From positions 930,001 through 994,000 of the forward strand of contig NZ_JAUSYG010000001.1 of assembly GCF_030816725.1 (NCBI RefSeq): a DNA stretch of 64,000 nt. The letters run 5' to 3'. The stretch comes from Pseudarthrobacter defluvii. Lineage in GTDB: Bacteria > Actinomycetota > Actinomycetes > Actinomycetales > Micrococcaceae. The translations under genes and the position numbers were made by a program. Under the pieces are notes generated by a model. It made no database searches and was not told where the DNA came from. It worked only from the letters and a program-made list of their open reading frames with translations. Of the stretch, positions 16,556 through 25,500 are shown piece after piece (the first letter of the stretch is position 1; every line of letters begins with the position of its first letter).

Positions 16556-17896
16556 ATGGACATCGCGCTTCTGGTCTTTTGGCTGTTCGCGGGCGTCAGC
16601 ATCCTCTACGTCGTGCACTTCGGCCTCTACCTGGCAGGCGCCAACTTTTACGACATCTGGCAGCAGCGGCGGAAAGGGATCAGGGGCGTCCGCCTCCCCA
16701 CCCCCTACCAGCCCGAATGTGCGGCCACAGCCACCTGGACCCGAAGGGCGCTCCCCGAAGTACCCGGCCTGGTGTCCATCGTCATTGCAGCCCACAACGA
16801 GGAAGCGGTGATCATCCGGACGCTCGAGTCCATCCTGCGCAGCACCTACCGCTCCTTCGAAGTCCTCGTGGCGGACGACGCCTCCGGCGACCTCACCGGC
16901 CGCCTGGTCCGCGACTACCAGCTGCGCCACCCGGGAATGGACCTGCGCTTGGTGCGGATGCGCAGGAACGTGGGAAAGGGCGCCGCGCTCAATACGGTGC
17001 TCCGGCGGTTCGCGCGCGGCCAGTATGTGATGACGCTCGACGCCGACTCGGTCATCAGGCCGGACGCCATCACCAATGCCCTGTCCTACTTTGACGACCC
17101 GTATGTGGGCGGTGTCGCGGCGAACGTCCAGATCATGGAGGAGCCCACCGCGCTGGGCATCCTGCAGCGGTTTGAGCACATGATCGGCTACCGCTCGAAG
17201 AAGCTCTACTCGCTGCTGAACTGCGAGTACGTCGTGGGCGGAGTCGCCTCCACGTACCGGATGCGCGTGCTGCGGAAGGTGGACTTCTACGACACGGACA
17301 CCGTGACCGAGGACATCGGCCTGAGTGCCAAGATCACCCACCTTGGCAACCGGCGGTTCCGCATGGTTTACGGCGCGGACGTGGTGGCCAGGACCGAGGG
17401 CGTGCTCACGTTCCGCGCCCTGGCCAAGCAGCGCTACCGGTGGAAGTACGGAAGCATCCAGAACCTCATCAAGTACCGCGGCATGGCGCTGAACCCCAGC
17501 CGCCGGTACAGCCGCACCCTGGCGTACTACCGGATGCCGATGGCGCTGTTGAGCGAGTTCACGCTGCTCGTCTCGCCCCTGGCCTGGACGTACGCTGTCT
17601 ACTGGTCGCTGGCCACGTACACGCCCGCCCTGATCATCGGTTCCTACGCCACCATCACCGCCTACACGCTGCTCACGGTCCTGATGGACGAGAACCTCAC
17701 CGCACGCGAACGCACCAGGCTCTGCATGTATGCACCCACGGCCTATTTCCTGTTCTACATCATGGACCTGGTGCAGTTGGTGGCGGCCGTCCGCTGCATT
17801 GCGCGCTCGCCCGGCCTGGTCCGGCGTTCTGCAATCAACACCTGGAACTCCCCGCAACGGGCCGGCAGCGCGGGGGTGGTGACGAGTGCGGCCTAG
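16556..17896 (+). CDS. Family 2 processive glycosyltransferase (PgaC/IcaA/hyaluronan synthase-like)
   Basis: The 446-residue membrane enzyme has one N-terminal helix, a GT2 catalytic domain (residues 70-300) and three to four C-terminal helices. All processive GT2 signatures are present: D107-D108, D162-A-D164, E252-D253 and Q292-R-Y-R-W296. Such enzymes polymerise GlcNAc or similar sugars from UDP-sugars while exporting the chain. The following deacetylases favour a GlcNAc-containing product. It begins 4 bases after the previous stop and overlaps the next gene by 11 bases, so the genes are translationally coupled. Confidence 0.9.
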   Translation: MDIALLVFWLFAGVSILYVVHFGLYLAGANFYDIWQQRRKGIRGVRLPTPYQPECAATATWTRRALPEVPGLVSIVIAAHNEEAVIIRTLESILRSTYRSFEVLVADDASGDLTGRLVRDYQLRHPGMDLRLVRMRRNVGKGAALNTVLRRFARGQYVMTLDADSVIRPDAITNALSYFDDPYVGGVAANVQIMEEPTALGILQRFEHMIGYRSKKLYSLLNCEYVVGGVASTYRMRVLRKVDFYDTDTVTEDIGLSAKITHLGNRRFRMVYGADVVARTEGVLTFRALAKQRYRWKYGSIQNLIKYRGMALNPSRRYSRTLAYYRMPMALLSEFTLLVSPLAWTYAVYWSLATYTPALIIGSYATITAYTLLTVLMDENLTARERTRLCMYAPTAYFLFYIMDLVQLVAAVRCIARSPGLVRRSAINTWNSPQRAGSAGVVTSAA

Positions 17897-19700
17897 GCGG
17901 CGGAGGATCCGCCGGGTACTGCTGAATCCACTCGTCCTCATCACCGTTCTGGTCCTCATGATCACCGCCGGGTGGCTGGCGTACACGGGGAGGATGGGCA
18001 GTTTCGCCCAGCCCCGGCCAGGAGCCAACCTGCTGCCGGCACTTTTCCCCGCCATAGCCGGACCTGCCGCCACACCCGGCCCGTCGCCGTCGGCCGGATC
18101 TTCCCTGGCTCCTGCGGGCGGCTGGACCGCCGGGCACAGCGGTGACGCGAAGACTTCGCTGGAACTGGTGATGGGGCAGCTGGGCGGGCAGGCGCTCAAA
18201 CTCAGTATCAGCCAGTACACCTCCGGCGATGTCACCCTCACCAGCCCGCGGGTGGACCTTGCTCCCGGCAAGACCTACTTCTTTAAGGCGTTCACAACCG
18301 CCGACCCCGATTTCAGGTTGCTGGCCCGGAAGTTCCACAAGGACGGCAGCACCAGCCTTGAGCAGCTGCGGAACCCGCTGGAACGGCCCGGCACCTCCGC
18401 GTTCACGGTAAGCGATGCGTTCAACAGCGGGGACACGACGACGGCGGTGCAGTACGTCTTCCGCTTCGCCTCCGTGGGCAGTTTCCAGGTGGAGGGCGCG
18501 TATATCGAGGCGGCCGAGGATGTCCAGCTTCCTGCCTCCGGAGCAGGGGGCCCCAACGTGATCCCCAACCCGGGGTTCGCAGGGACCGATCCGGCCCTGC
18601 CCGCCTACTGGTCCCCGTACTCGTCCGGGACGTCCACGGTGGAGTCCGGGCGCGGCGAAGACGGGCGCGGCAGCTTCCTCTGGACGCGAGTGGGAAATTA
18701 CCAGAACGGCGAAGCGAAGTGGCAGTACCAGCCCATCCCGGTCACCGCCGACCGCTATTTCACCTTCAGCGCGGCGTACAAGTCCGACCTCACGGTGGAT
18801 GTGGTGGCCGAGTTCGAGCTGGCCGACGGCGGCCGCAAGTTCCGGAACCTGGAGACTGTGCCTCCGGCGGGGGAGTGGACCACCGTCAAGGAGGCGTTCC
18901 AGGTCCCGGACGGTGCGGCTACCGCCATGGTCACCCTGATTTCGCACGGGAACGGCACCACCGCTGTCCGGGACTTTTCGCTGATGGATGTCACCAGGCC
19001 GGGGCCGCTGCGCTGGAAGGAGCCCATGGTCTCGATCACCTTCGATGACGGCTGGCAGTCGGTGTACGACCGTGCCTTGCCCTTGCTGGACAAGCACGGC
19101 TTCAAGTCCACCCAGTACGTCAATGCCAGTTCCATCGAGACGCCGAACTTCATCAGCGCGGCAGAGGTCCAGCAGATGAGCCAGGCAGGCCATGAGATCG
19201 CCGCCCACAGCTACCAGCACGTGGACCTCACCTCCGTGGGCACCAGCAGGCTGGACGACGAACTGCGCAAGAGCGAGGATGCCCTTGCTGCCGCGGGCCT
19301 GCCCACCGATGACCTGGCACCGCCGTACGGACGCTCAGACCCGCAGGTGGACTGGTACGCGGGCAAGTACTTCAAGGTCATCCGCGGCACGGGTGACGGC
19401 ATCAACACCAGGCAGAACATCAACCCGCACGACTTGAAGGTCCTCTACGTGACCGACGCAACGACGCCGGAGACCCTCAAGGAAGCACTCGCCGAAACCA
19501 CCAGGTCCAACGGCTGGCTCATCCTTGTGTACCACCAGATCGCAGCGCCCGATTTGTCGGGCACCCAGAAAAACACTATTGCGGCGGACAGGAGCACCGT
19601 CACCAGCGACGTCCTCGCAACCCAGCTGCAGCTCATCGACGAAAGCGGCATCCAGGTCAAACCGGTCGCCCAGGCGTTCGAGCAGTTGCAGGGCCCGTGA
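17886..19700 (+). CDS. Membrane-anchored polysaccharide deacetylase with N-terminal beta-sandwich modules
   Basis: The 604-residue protein has a basic N-terminus and one membrane helix (11-34), about 340 residues that look like two carbohydrate-binding modules (around 75-215 and 222-370), then a NodB deacetylase domain. The metal and catalytic motifs are intact: TFDDGW 385-390, HSYQH 441-445, APPYG 478-482, LILVYH 545-550. It should remove acetyl groups from extracellular polymer made by the preceding synthase, the job PgaB does in PNAG systems. Translation starts at GTG 17886, inside the synthase gene. Confidence 0.88.
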   Translation: MRPRRRRIRRVLLNPLVLITVLVLMITAGWLAYTGRMGSFAQPRPGANLLPALFPAIAGPAATPGPSPSAGSSLAPAGGWTAGHSGDAKTSLELVMGQLGGQALKLSISQYTSGDVTLTSPRVDLAPGKTYFFKAFTTADPDFRLLARKFHKDGSTSLEQLRNPLERPGTSAFTVSDAFNSGDTTTAVQYVFRFASVGSFQVEGAYIEAAEDVQLPASGAGGPNVIPNPGFAGTDPALPAYWSPYSSGTSTVESGRGEDGRGSFLWTRVGNYQNGEAKWQYQPIPVTADRYFTFSAAYKSDLTVDVVAEFELADGGRKFRNLETVPPAGEWTTVKEAFQVPDGAATAMVTLISHGNGTTAVRDFSLMDVTRPGPLRWKEPMVSITFDDGWQSVYDRALPLLDKHGFKSTQYVNASSIETPNFISAAEVQQMSQAGHEIAAHSYQHVDLTSVGTSRLDDELRKSEDALAAAGLPTDDLAPPYGRSDPQVDWYAGKYFKVIRGTGDGINTRQNINPHDLKVLYVTDATTPETLKEALAETTRSNGWLILVYHQIAAPDLSGTQKNTIAADRSTVTSDVLATQLQLIDESGIQVKPVAQAFEQLQGP

Positions 19701-19755
19701 CCACCATCAAGCGGTGAAACGCGGCGCCTTCGCCACCCGAAAGAAGGAGAAAGTC

Positions 19756-21543
19756 ATGATCACATCAAGATCCAGCCTGGCGCGTCGCCGCGCCAGGCTC
19801 CTGACCATTGGGGTGGCGGTGTGGGCCATAGCCGGCGCGCTGCTGTCCCCTGCGGCCGCCAATGCCGCAGTGGACAACCCCGCCCCAACTCCGCTCGTGT
19901 CCTTCACCTTCGACGACGGCATGCAGAATGCCCTGACCCAGGCTGCCCCCACACTCAAGAAGTACGGGCTCACCGGCACCAGCTACGTCATCACCAACTG
20001 CGTGGGCATGACCACGGTGCCGAACACCTGCCGCGCCAACACGGACGTACCGTACATGACCTGGGACCAGATCACCCAGCTGCAAAACACCTACGGCTGG
20101 GAGATCGGCTCGCACACCGTTGACCACCAGTGCCTGGTCAGCGTGGGCAATGACTGCCAGGCGACGAAGCTGACGGCTGCCCAAGTGGACGCCGAGCTGG
20201 CCAACAGCAGGGCGGCGCTGGCGGCACACGGCTTCAACGCTACCGCCCTCGCCACCCCATACGGCGACTACGACATGTCTGCGCTCGCCCAAATCGCCAA
20301 GTACTACAGCTCCATGCGCGGCTTCGCCGACGTGGGCAACAACATCTGGCCGCTCGGCGACCTCCTGCTCCACAACACCCCCGTGCAGGAGGTGACCACC
20401 CCGGTCGCCACCCTCAAGGCCAAGGTGGACGAGGCGATCGCGAACAAGACATGGGCCATCTTCACGTTCCACGACATCAGGCCTTCGCCGAGCAAGACCC
20501 CGGACGATTACCAGTACGGCACCGCAGAGCTGGACCAGCTGGCTGCGTATGTGCAGACCAAGGTGGCGGCCGGCCAGATCCGGAACGTCAATATCAGCAA
20601 GGGACTGGTCAACGGCAGCCCCAACATGTTCCCCAACCCAACGTTCAACAACGGCATCGCCGACGGATGGCGGACCGACGCCCCGGCAACAATCACGGCA
20701 AACGCCGGAAACAACGGCAGCTACCCGGACGCCGCCAAATCGGTGAAGCTGGTGTCGGGTTCGGCTGCAGGCCACCTGTTCTCGCCGAAGGTTCCGGTAT
20801 CGGCCGCCAACAGCTACCTGTTCAAGGCCTACCTCAATGTAGCCGCGATCTCCTCCGGTGAAGTTGGCTTCTATGTGGACGAGTACAACGCTGCCGGGCA
20901 GTGGGTTTCCGGGCAGTTCCGTAAGCGGGAAAACAGCCGCTGGGTGGAGTCGATGAACTTCACCTACACTCCGAGCTCCACCAGCGTTGCGTCGGCCAGC
21001 CTCCAGGTCTACGTGACAGGTACCGGCATCACCGCCTATCTGGACAACATGCAGATGATGGCCCTTGGTTCGGCGACACCTCCCACGCAGTCCCCGAACC
21101 TGGTGGCCAACGGCACCTTTGACGCCGGCATCGGCTCGGGCTGGAGGACGGACTCAGCGTCCACCATCCTCGCTGACGCAGCTAACCATGGGAGCCCCGC
21201 CAACCCGGTGAACTCGGTCAAGATGGCGTCCACGACGGCCAACAAGCACCTGTTCTCCCCCCAGGTGGCGGTAACGGCCGGCAGCTACAAGATCGCCAGC
21301 TACCTCAACATCACGGCGCGGACCAGCGGCGAGATGGGCTTCTACATTGACGAATACAACTCCGCCGGGCAGTGGGTCTCCGGGCAGTGGAAGCTCGGCG
21401 TCTCGGCCGGCGGCGTCACCAATGTGGACCTGACGTACTCGCCGAGCAGCACCGCGGTGGCCAAGGCGAGCCTGCAGGTCATCGTGCAGGGCAATTCAGG
21501 GCTGAAGGCCTATTTCGACGACGTCCGCTGGACCAAGTCCTAG
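19756..21543 (+). CDS. Secreted polysaccharide deacetylase with two repeated binding modules
   Basis: The 595-residue protein has a signal peptide (cleavage likely after ANA, residue 37), a NodB domain (TFDDG 51-55, HTVDH 120-124, TPYG 167-170, FTFH 236-239) and two tandem beta-sandwich modules (about 288-436 and 446-592) that are clear copies of each other; both contain DEYN(A/S)AGQWVSGQ. The modules probably bind the polymer at the cell surface. AAGAAGGAGA lies 5 bases before ATG 19756. It is the second deacetylase in the operon and, unlike the first, should be fully released. Confidence 0.9.
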   Translation: MITSRSSLARRRARLLTIGVAVWAIAGALLSPAAANAAVDNPAPTPLVSFTFDDGMQNALTQAAPTLKKYGLTGTSYVITNCVGMTTVPNTCRANTDVPYMTWDQITQLQNTYGWEIGSHTVDHQCLVSVGNDCQATKLTAAQVDAELANSRAALAAHGFNATALATPYGDYDMSALAQIAKYYSSMRGFADVGNNIWPLGDLLLHNTPVQEVTTPVATLKAKVDEAIANKTWAIFTFHDIRPSPSKTPDDYQYGTAELDQLAAYVQTKVAAGQIRNVNISKGLVNGSPNMFPNPTFNNGIADGWRTDAPATITANAGNNGSYPDAAKSVKLVSGSAAGHLFSPKVPVSAANSYLFKAYLNVAAISSGEVGFYVDEYNAAGQWVSGQFRKRENSRWVESMNFTYTPSSTSVASASLQVYVTGTGITAYLDNMQMMALGSATPPTQSPNLVANGTFDAGIGSGWRTDSASTILADAANHGSPANPVNSVKMASTTANKHLFSPQVAVTAGSYKIASYLNITARTSGEMGFYIDEYNSAGQWVSGQWKLGVSAGGVTNVDLTYSPSSTAVAKASLQVIVQGNSGLKAYFDDVRWTKS

Positions 21544-21580
21544 CGGCACCAAGTCCTGGCAACGTGGAAGAAGACGAAGG

Positions 21581-23263
21581 ATGGCCGGACGCCCGCACGC
21601 ACTGGCTGTGGTACTGGTGTCCGCCCTCCTCGTCATCCTCGCTTCCTGCTCCCCGCCGAAGCCCGACGTGACCCTGGACCTGCTGCGTGTGGACTGGCAG
21701 GACGTCCCCGGTGTCCGGGCCGGCAGTAGCGGGCTGCAGGTGAGGCCCACCGCCAGGCGCATCGTGGAGCAAAGCGGGGATGGGGGCCAGCCGAACCCTC
21801 CGCTCAACCTGGCCGGCACGCACCTGGTGGTCGGCGGGGACTTCTCATTGAGTGCCACGTTCGCGGATGTCACCGCGGACGCATCCTGGGCCCTGTACGA
21901 CCGGCCGCCGGTCATTGCGGATGAGTTCCGCGTGGAGCCTGCGGGTCTGCGGCTTACCCTCCAAGGCAATGAACTGCGGATCGCGGTCTTTGACGGAGCC
22001 CAGAAGAAGGACGTGACCCAGCCTGTTCCCGTGCATGACGAGCACGTGACGGTGAAGGACGCAGGTGCCCCGCTTACGGTGCGCCGGGCCGGCGATACCT
22101 TGACAGTCGCCAGCGGCGGCGACACCCTGTCCTCGCTTCCCCTGGGCAAGGTGTTCACCTCCGGGGAACTGTGGCTGGGGTTTTCCAGCGACTCCGGGGA
22201 CTTTCACATCACTTCGCTGAAGGCGGCAGCGCCGGGAAGTACCGGCCTGCACACCTCGGGGGCCGCCGCGGCAGATGCGCAGCGGTCAGAAGACGGCCTC
22301 CAGGCGCTTGCCGCCAGGACCCGTCCGGGGTTCCTGGTAGGCGCCGCCGTGGCCCTCGGACCTCTCACCGGCGACGAGGACTACGCCCGCGAGTTCGTGG
22401 GAAACTTCGGCGCCCTCACCCCGGAAAACGCCATGAAGCCGCAGTTCCTCTCCCCGCAGAAGGGCGTCTACACCTTCGAGGAGGCCGACGCGATCCTGGC
22501 CATCGCGCAGAGCAAAGGCATGGCGGTCCACGGGCACACCATCGCCTTCACCGAGGCCATGCCCCGCTGGATGCAGGAGCTCCCGGCCGGCTCGGAGGCG
22601 GAGCGCCGGGCCAGCGGAGCTGCCCTGCTGGAGTACGTCAGCACCGTGGTGGCGCACTTCAAAGGGCGGCTGGCGTCCCTTGACGTGGTGAACGAACCGT
22701 TCGACGTCAACCAGGGGACGGGCATGCAGCAGAACATCTGGTACCGGGTTTTCGGGCCCGGATATCCGGCGGTGGTCTCCAAGGCCGTCTACGCTGCCGA
22801 TCCGGATGTCAAGCAGTACATCAACGAGAACGGGGCCGACGTGCCGGGGCGGCGCCAGGACGCCCTGCTCAAGCTCATCCTCGACACCAACGCACAGGGC
22901 GGACACATCTATGGCGCAGGCCTCCAGGCCCACGTCTACGACCTCAAGACCGACGCCATCTCCGCAGAGGACCTCACCCGTACACTCAACCGCTTCGGCG
23001 CGGCCGGGCTGCACGTCCGGATCTCCGAGAACGACGTCACGGACGACCAGGGGACGGCCGCCCAGGCGAAGCAGTACGCCACGGTGCTGGCCACCTGCCT
23101 GCGCTCGCAGACCTGCGTTTCCTACACCACGTGGGGCGTTGACGACCGCTACGACTGGTGGATCGACGACGGCGGCAGCCTCCAGCAGGGCCACGACCAC
23201 CTGTTCAGCGACGGCAAGCCTACGCCCGCGTACGACGCCGTGAAGCGCGCCCTGGGTGGTTGA
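21581..23263 (+). CDS. GH10-family glycoside hydrolase lipoprotein
   Basis: The 560-residue protein begins with a lipoprotein signal (LASC, Cys23), has an N-terminal beta-rich region (30-215) and a GH10 barrel (240-558). The acid/base is E372 in VVNEPF and the likely nucleophile E483 in RISEND; TPENAMK, GHT and TTWGVDDRYDWW also fit the family. GH10 enzymes are usually xylanases, but this one sits in a polymer-synthesis operon, so it may trim or release the cluster's own polysaccharide. It starts 37 bases after the deacetylase gene and is the last gene of the run. Confidence 0.88.
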   Translation: MAGRPHALAVVLVSALLVILASCSPPKPDVTLDLLRVDWQDVPGVRAGSSGLQVRPTARRIVEQSGDGGQPNPPLNLAGTHLVVGGDFSLSATFADVTADASWALYDRPPVIADEFRVEPAGLRLTLQGNELRIAVFDGAQKKDVTQPVPVHDEHVTVKDAGAPLTVRRAGDTLTVASGGDTLSSLPLGKVFTSGELWLGFSSDSGDFHITSLKAAAPGSTGLHTSGAAAADAQRSEDGLQALAARTRPGFLVGAAVALGPLTGDEDYAREFVGNFGALTPENAMKPQFLSPQKGVYTFEEADAILAIAQSKGMAVHGHTIAFTEAMPRWMQELPAGSEAERRASGAALLEYVSTVVAHFKGRLASLDVVNEPFDVNQGTGMQQNIWYRVFGPGYPAVVSKAVYAADPDVKQYINENGADVPGRRQDALLKLILDTNAQGGHIYGAGLQAHVYDLKTDAISAEDLTRTLNRFGAAGLHVRISENDVTDDQGTAAQAKQYATVLATCLRSQTCVSYTTWGVDDRYDWWIDDGGSLQQGHDHLFSDGKPTPAYDAVKRALGG

Positions 23264-23282
23264 CCAGACGGGCCTGCTTACC

Positions 23283-24311
23283 TCAGGCCGCCTGGCGCAG
23301 CGCCTTGCGGGCGAGCGAGTTCCTGCGCGCCGCCCGCAGCATGTCCAGGGTCAGCAGCACCAGGGCCAGCCACACCACCCCGAATCCGATCCAGCGCTCG
23401 ACGGTCATGGCCTCGCGGAACACCAGCAGGGCCACCAGGAACTGCAGGACGGGAGCGAAGTACTGGAGCAGCCCGATGGTGGTCATGGGCAGCCGGCGCG
23501 CGGAAGCGCCGAAGAACAGCAGCGGCACGGCCGTGATGACGCCGGACGCCAGCAGCAGCCAGAAGTGTCCGGCACCCTGGGAGGTCAGGGTCGAACCTCC
23601 GGTCGTAGCCAGGACCACCATGGCTACGGCCGCCAGCGGGGCGAGCACCATGGTTTCAACGCTGAGGCTGGTGATGGCGTCCACTCTTGATCCCACCCGG
23701 TTCTTCACGAAGCCGTAGAGGCCGAAGCTGAACGCCAGCGTCAGTGCGATCCACGGCAGCTTTCCGTACGAGTAGGTGAGGACGCCCACCGCCACGAAGC
23801 CCACGGCCACCGCAGCCCACTGGAGCGGCCGCAGCTTTTCCTTCAGGACCAGTACGCCCAGCAGGACCGAGACGAGCGGGTTGATGAAGTAGCCCAGCGA
23901 CGTTTCCACGGCCTGTCCGGTGGTCACACCGTACGTGTAGGTCAGCCAGTTGATGGCGATCAGGAAGGCCGCCAGGGCCAGGGAGCCAAAGACCCGCCGG
24001 TCCTTCAAGGCCCTGGCAAGGGGCCGCCACGCCCTGGTCACCGTGATGAGGAGGGCACAGAACAGCAGCGACCACACCACGCGGTTTGCCACGATTTCGA
24101 CGGCGCCCGCCGGCATGAGGATGAAGAAGTAGAGGGGGAGAAGCCCCCACAAAACATACGCGCCGATGCCGAACAGCATTCCCGCCGTCGCGTCCTTTGC
24201 CCCGGGCCGCGGGCCCACCGGTGCCGGGACGCCCGCTGTTGAACTGGCCGCAGGAGGTGCGGCAGCTGCGGGGGTGGCGACAGGGGTGGCTGGAGAGGTT
24301 CCTTCTGGCAT
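23283..24311 (-). CDS. rarD: EamA-family transporter RarD
   Basis: The 342-residue protein carries ten membrane helices and the RarD signatures GAYVLWGLLPLYF and NWLTYTYGV. RarD proteins are inner-membrane drug/metabolite transporters of uncertain substrate. An Ala/Pro-rich N-terminus of about 45 residues precedes the first helix. I prefer ATG 24311 because GAGAG lies 7 bases before it; GTG 24317 is an alternative. It converges on the GH10 gene with a 19-base gap. Confidence 0.88.
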   Translation of the reverse strand: MPEGTSPATPVATPAAAAPPAASSTAGVPAPVGPRPGAKDATAGMLFGIGAYVLWGLLPLYFFILMPAGAVEIVANRVVWSLLFCALLITVTRAWRPLARALKDRRVFGSLALAAFLIAINWLTYTYGVTTGQAVETSLGYFINPLVSVLLGVLVLKEKLRPLQWAAVAVGFVAVGVLTYSYGKLPWIALTLAFSFGLYGFVKNRVGSRVDAITSLSVETMVLAPLAAVAMVVLATTGGSTLTSQGAGHFWLLLASGVITAVPLLFFGASARRLPMTTIGLLQYFAPVLQFLVALLVFREAMTVERWIGFGVVWLALVLLTLDMLRAARRNSLARKALRQAA

Positions 24312-24382
24312 GGGCACGCTCTCAATAACAGCATCAGGTGGGCAGGTATTCCAGCAGGCAGGCGTAAATCCGAAAAATAGTC

Positions 24383-24397
24383 AGTAGGCTTGCTTTC
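24383..24397. promoter_or_regulatory. AGTAGGCTTGCTTTC motif
   Basis: This site between the divergent RarD and topoisomerase genes resembles the complement of AGTAAGCCTACT (7313) and the 4156 repeat. It is a candidate shared operator. Confidence 0.3.
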
Positions 24398-24429
24398 ATG
24401 ACACGTGTGCCTTTGCCGGAGCCCGCCCC

Positions 24430-25425
24430 ATGAGGCTCCGGCGCAGCAATGCCTCGGGCCGCGGCTACCGCAGGGTGGCTGCCGGCAAGGGCTTCAGCTA
24501 CCGGGACCTGGACGGCTCCACCCTGCCGCCCGGTCCTCTCAGGGACCGGCTCGAAAGCATCGGCATCCCCCCGGCCTGGACGGACGTATGGATCGCCCCG
24601 TTCGAGAACGGCCACATCCAGGCGACCGGCGTGGATGGGGTGGGCCGCCGCCAGTACATCTACCATCCAGAGTGGCGCGAGCGTAAGGACCGGGTGAAGT
24701 TCGACCGGTCCCTCCAGCTGGCCGAATCGCTGCCTGCGGCGCGCCGCCGGGTCACGATGGACCTGCGCAGCGATGGCTTCACCCGGGAGCGCGTCCTGGC
24801 GGGCGCCTTCCGGATGCTCGACAGCGGCTCCCTGCGGGTGGGTTCGGAGCGGTACACCAACGAGAACGGCAGCCGCGGGCTTGCCACCCTGCTCTGCGCC
24901 CACGTCCAGGTGCGCAAGGACCGGATCCTGCTGCGCTTCCCGGCCAAGAGCGGCAAGGACTGGGAATCGGAAATCCGGGACCCCGACCTCGCCGTCCTGC
25001 TGCGCCTGCTCAAGCGCCGCGGACCCAACGCGCGGCTCCTGGCCTACAAGGAGGGCAGGACCTGGCGTCCGGTGAGCAGCGCGGACATCAACGCCTACGT
25101 CAAGGAGCGCACCGGGTCCGACTTCACGGCCAAGGATTTCCGCACCCTGCGCGGGACGGTGGCGGCCGCCGAAAGCCTGGCCCGCACCGGCCCCCAGCGC
25201 ACCGCAGCCAAGAGGAAGCGCGCCATCAGCCGGGCCATGCACGACGCCGCGGAGACGTTGGGAAACACCCCTTCCATTGCCCGCAAGAGTTACGTTGACC
25301 CGAGGGTTGTGGATCATTTCCACGACGGCGAAACCATCGATCCGAAGCGGCTGGACTCGGCGGAAGCCGAACTGCGTGCGCTGCTGTACCGCGAAGGCAA
25401 AGTGGTGCCCCTGGCCGCCAACTAG
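24430..25425 (+). CDS. DNA topoisomerase IB
   Basis: The 331-residue protein matches the small poxvirus/bacterial type IB topoisomerases, which relax supercoils by a 3'-phosphotyrosine intermediate. The N-terminal domain spans about 1-90 and the catalytic domain 100-310. The active-site tyrosine is Y288 in KSYVDPRV; catalytic arginine candidates include R241 in FRTLRGT. GGAG lies 9 bases before ATG 24430. A short ATG frame at 24398 overlaps the leader but ends at once. Confidence 0.92.
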   Translation: MRLRRSNASGRGYRRVAAGKGFSYRDLDGSTLPPGPLRDRLESIGIPPAWTDVWIAPFENGHIQATGVDGVGRRQYIYHPEWRERKDRVKFDRSLQLAESLPAARRRVTMDLRSDGFTRERVLAGAFRMLDSGSLRVGSERYTNENGSRGLATLLCAHVQVRKDRILLRFPAKSGKDWESEIRDPDLAVLLRLLKRRGPNARLLAYKEGRTWRPVSSADINAYVKERTGSDFTAKDFRTLRGTVAAAESLARTGPQRTAAKRKRAISRAMHDAAETLGNTPSIARKSYVDPRVVDHFHDGETIDPKRLDSAEAELRALLYREGKVVPLAAN

Positions 25426-25500
25426 AATGGGGGACTGTGCGCTGCACCATGCTGCGCACCCTCATGATCCGTGAGCAGGACCAGTTCAGAAGGGCTTCCG

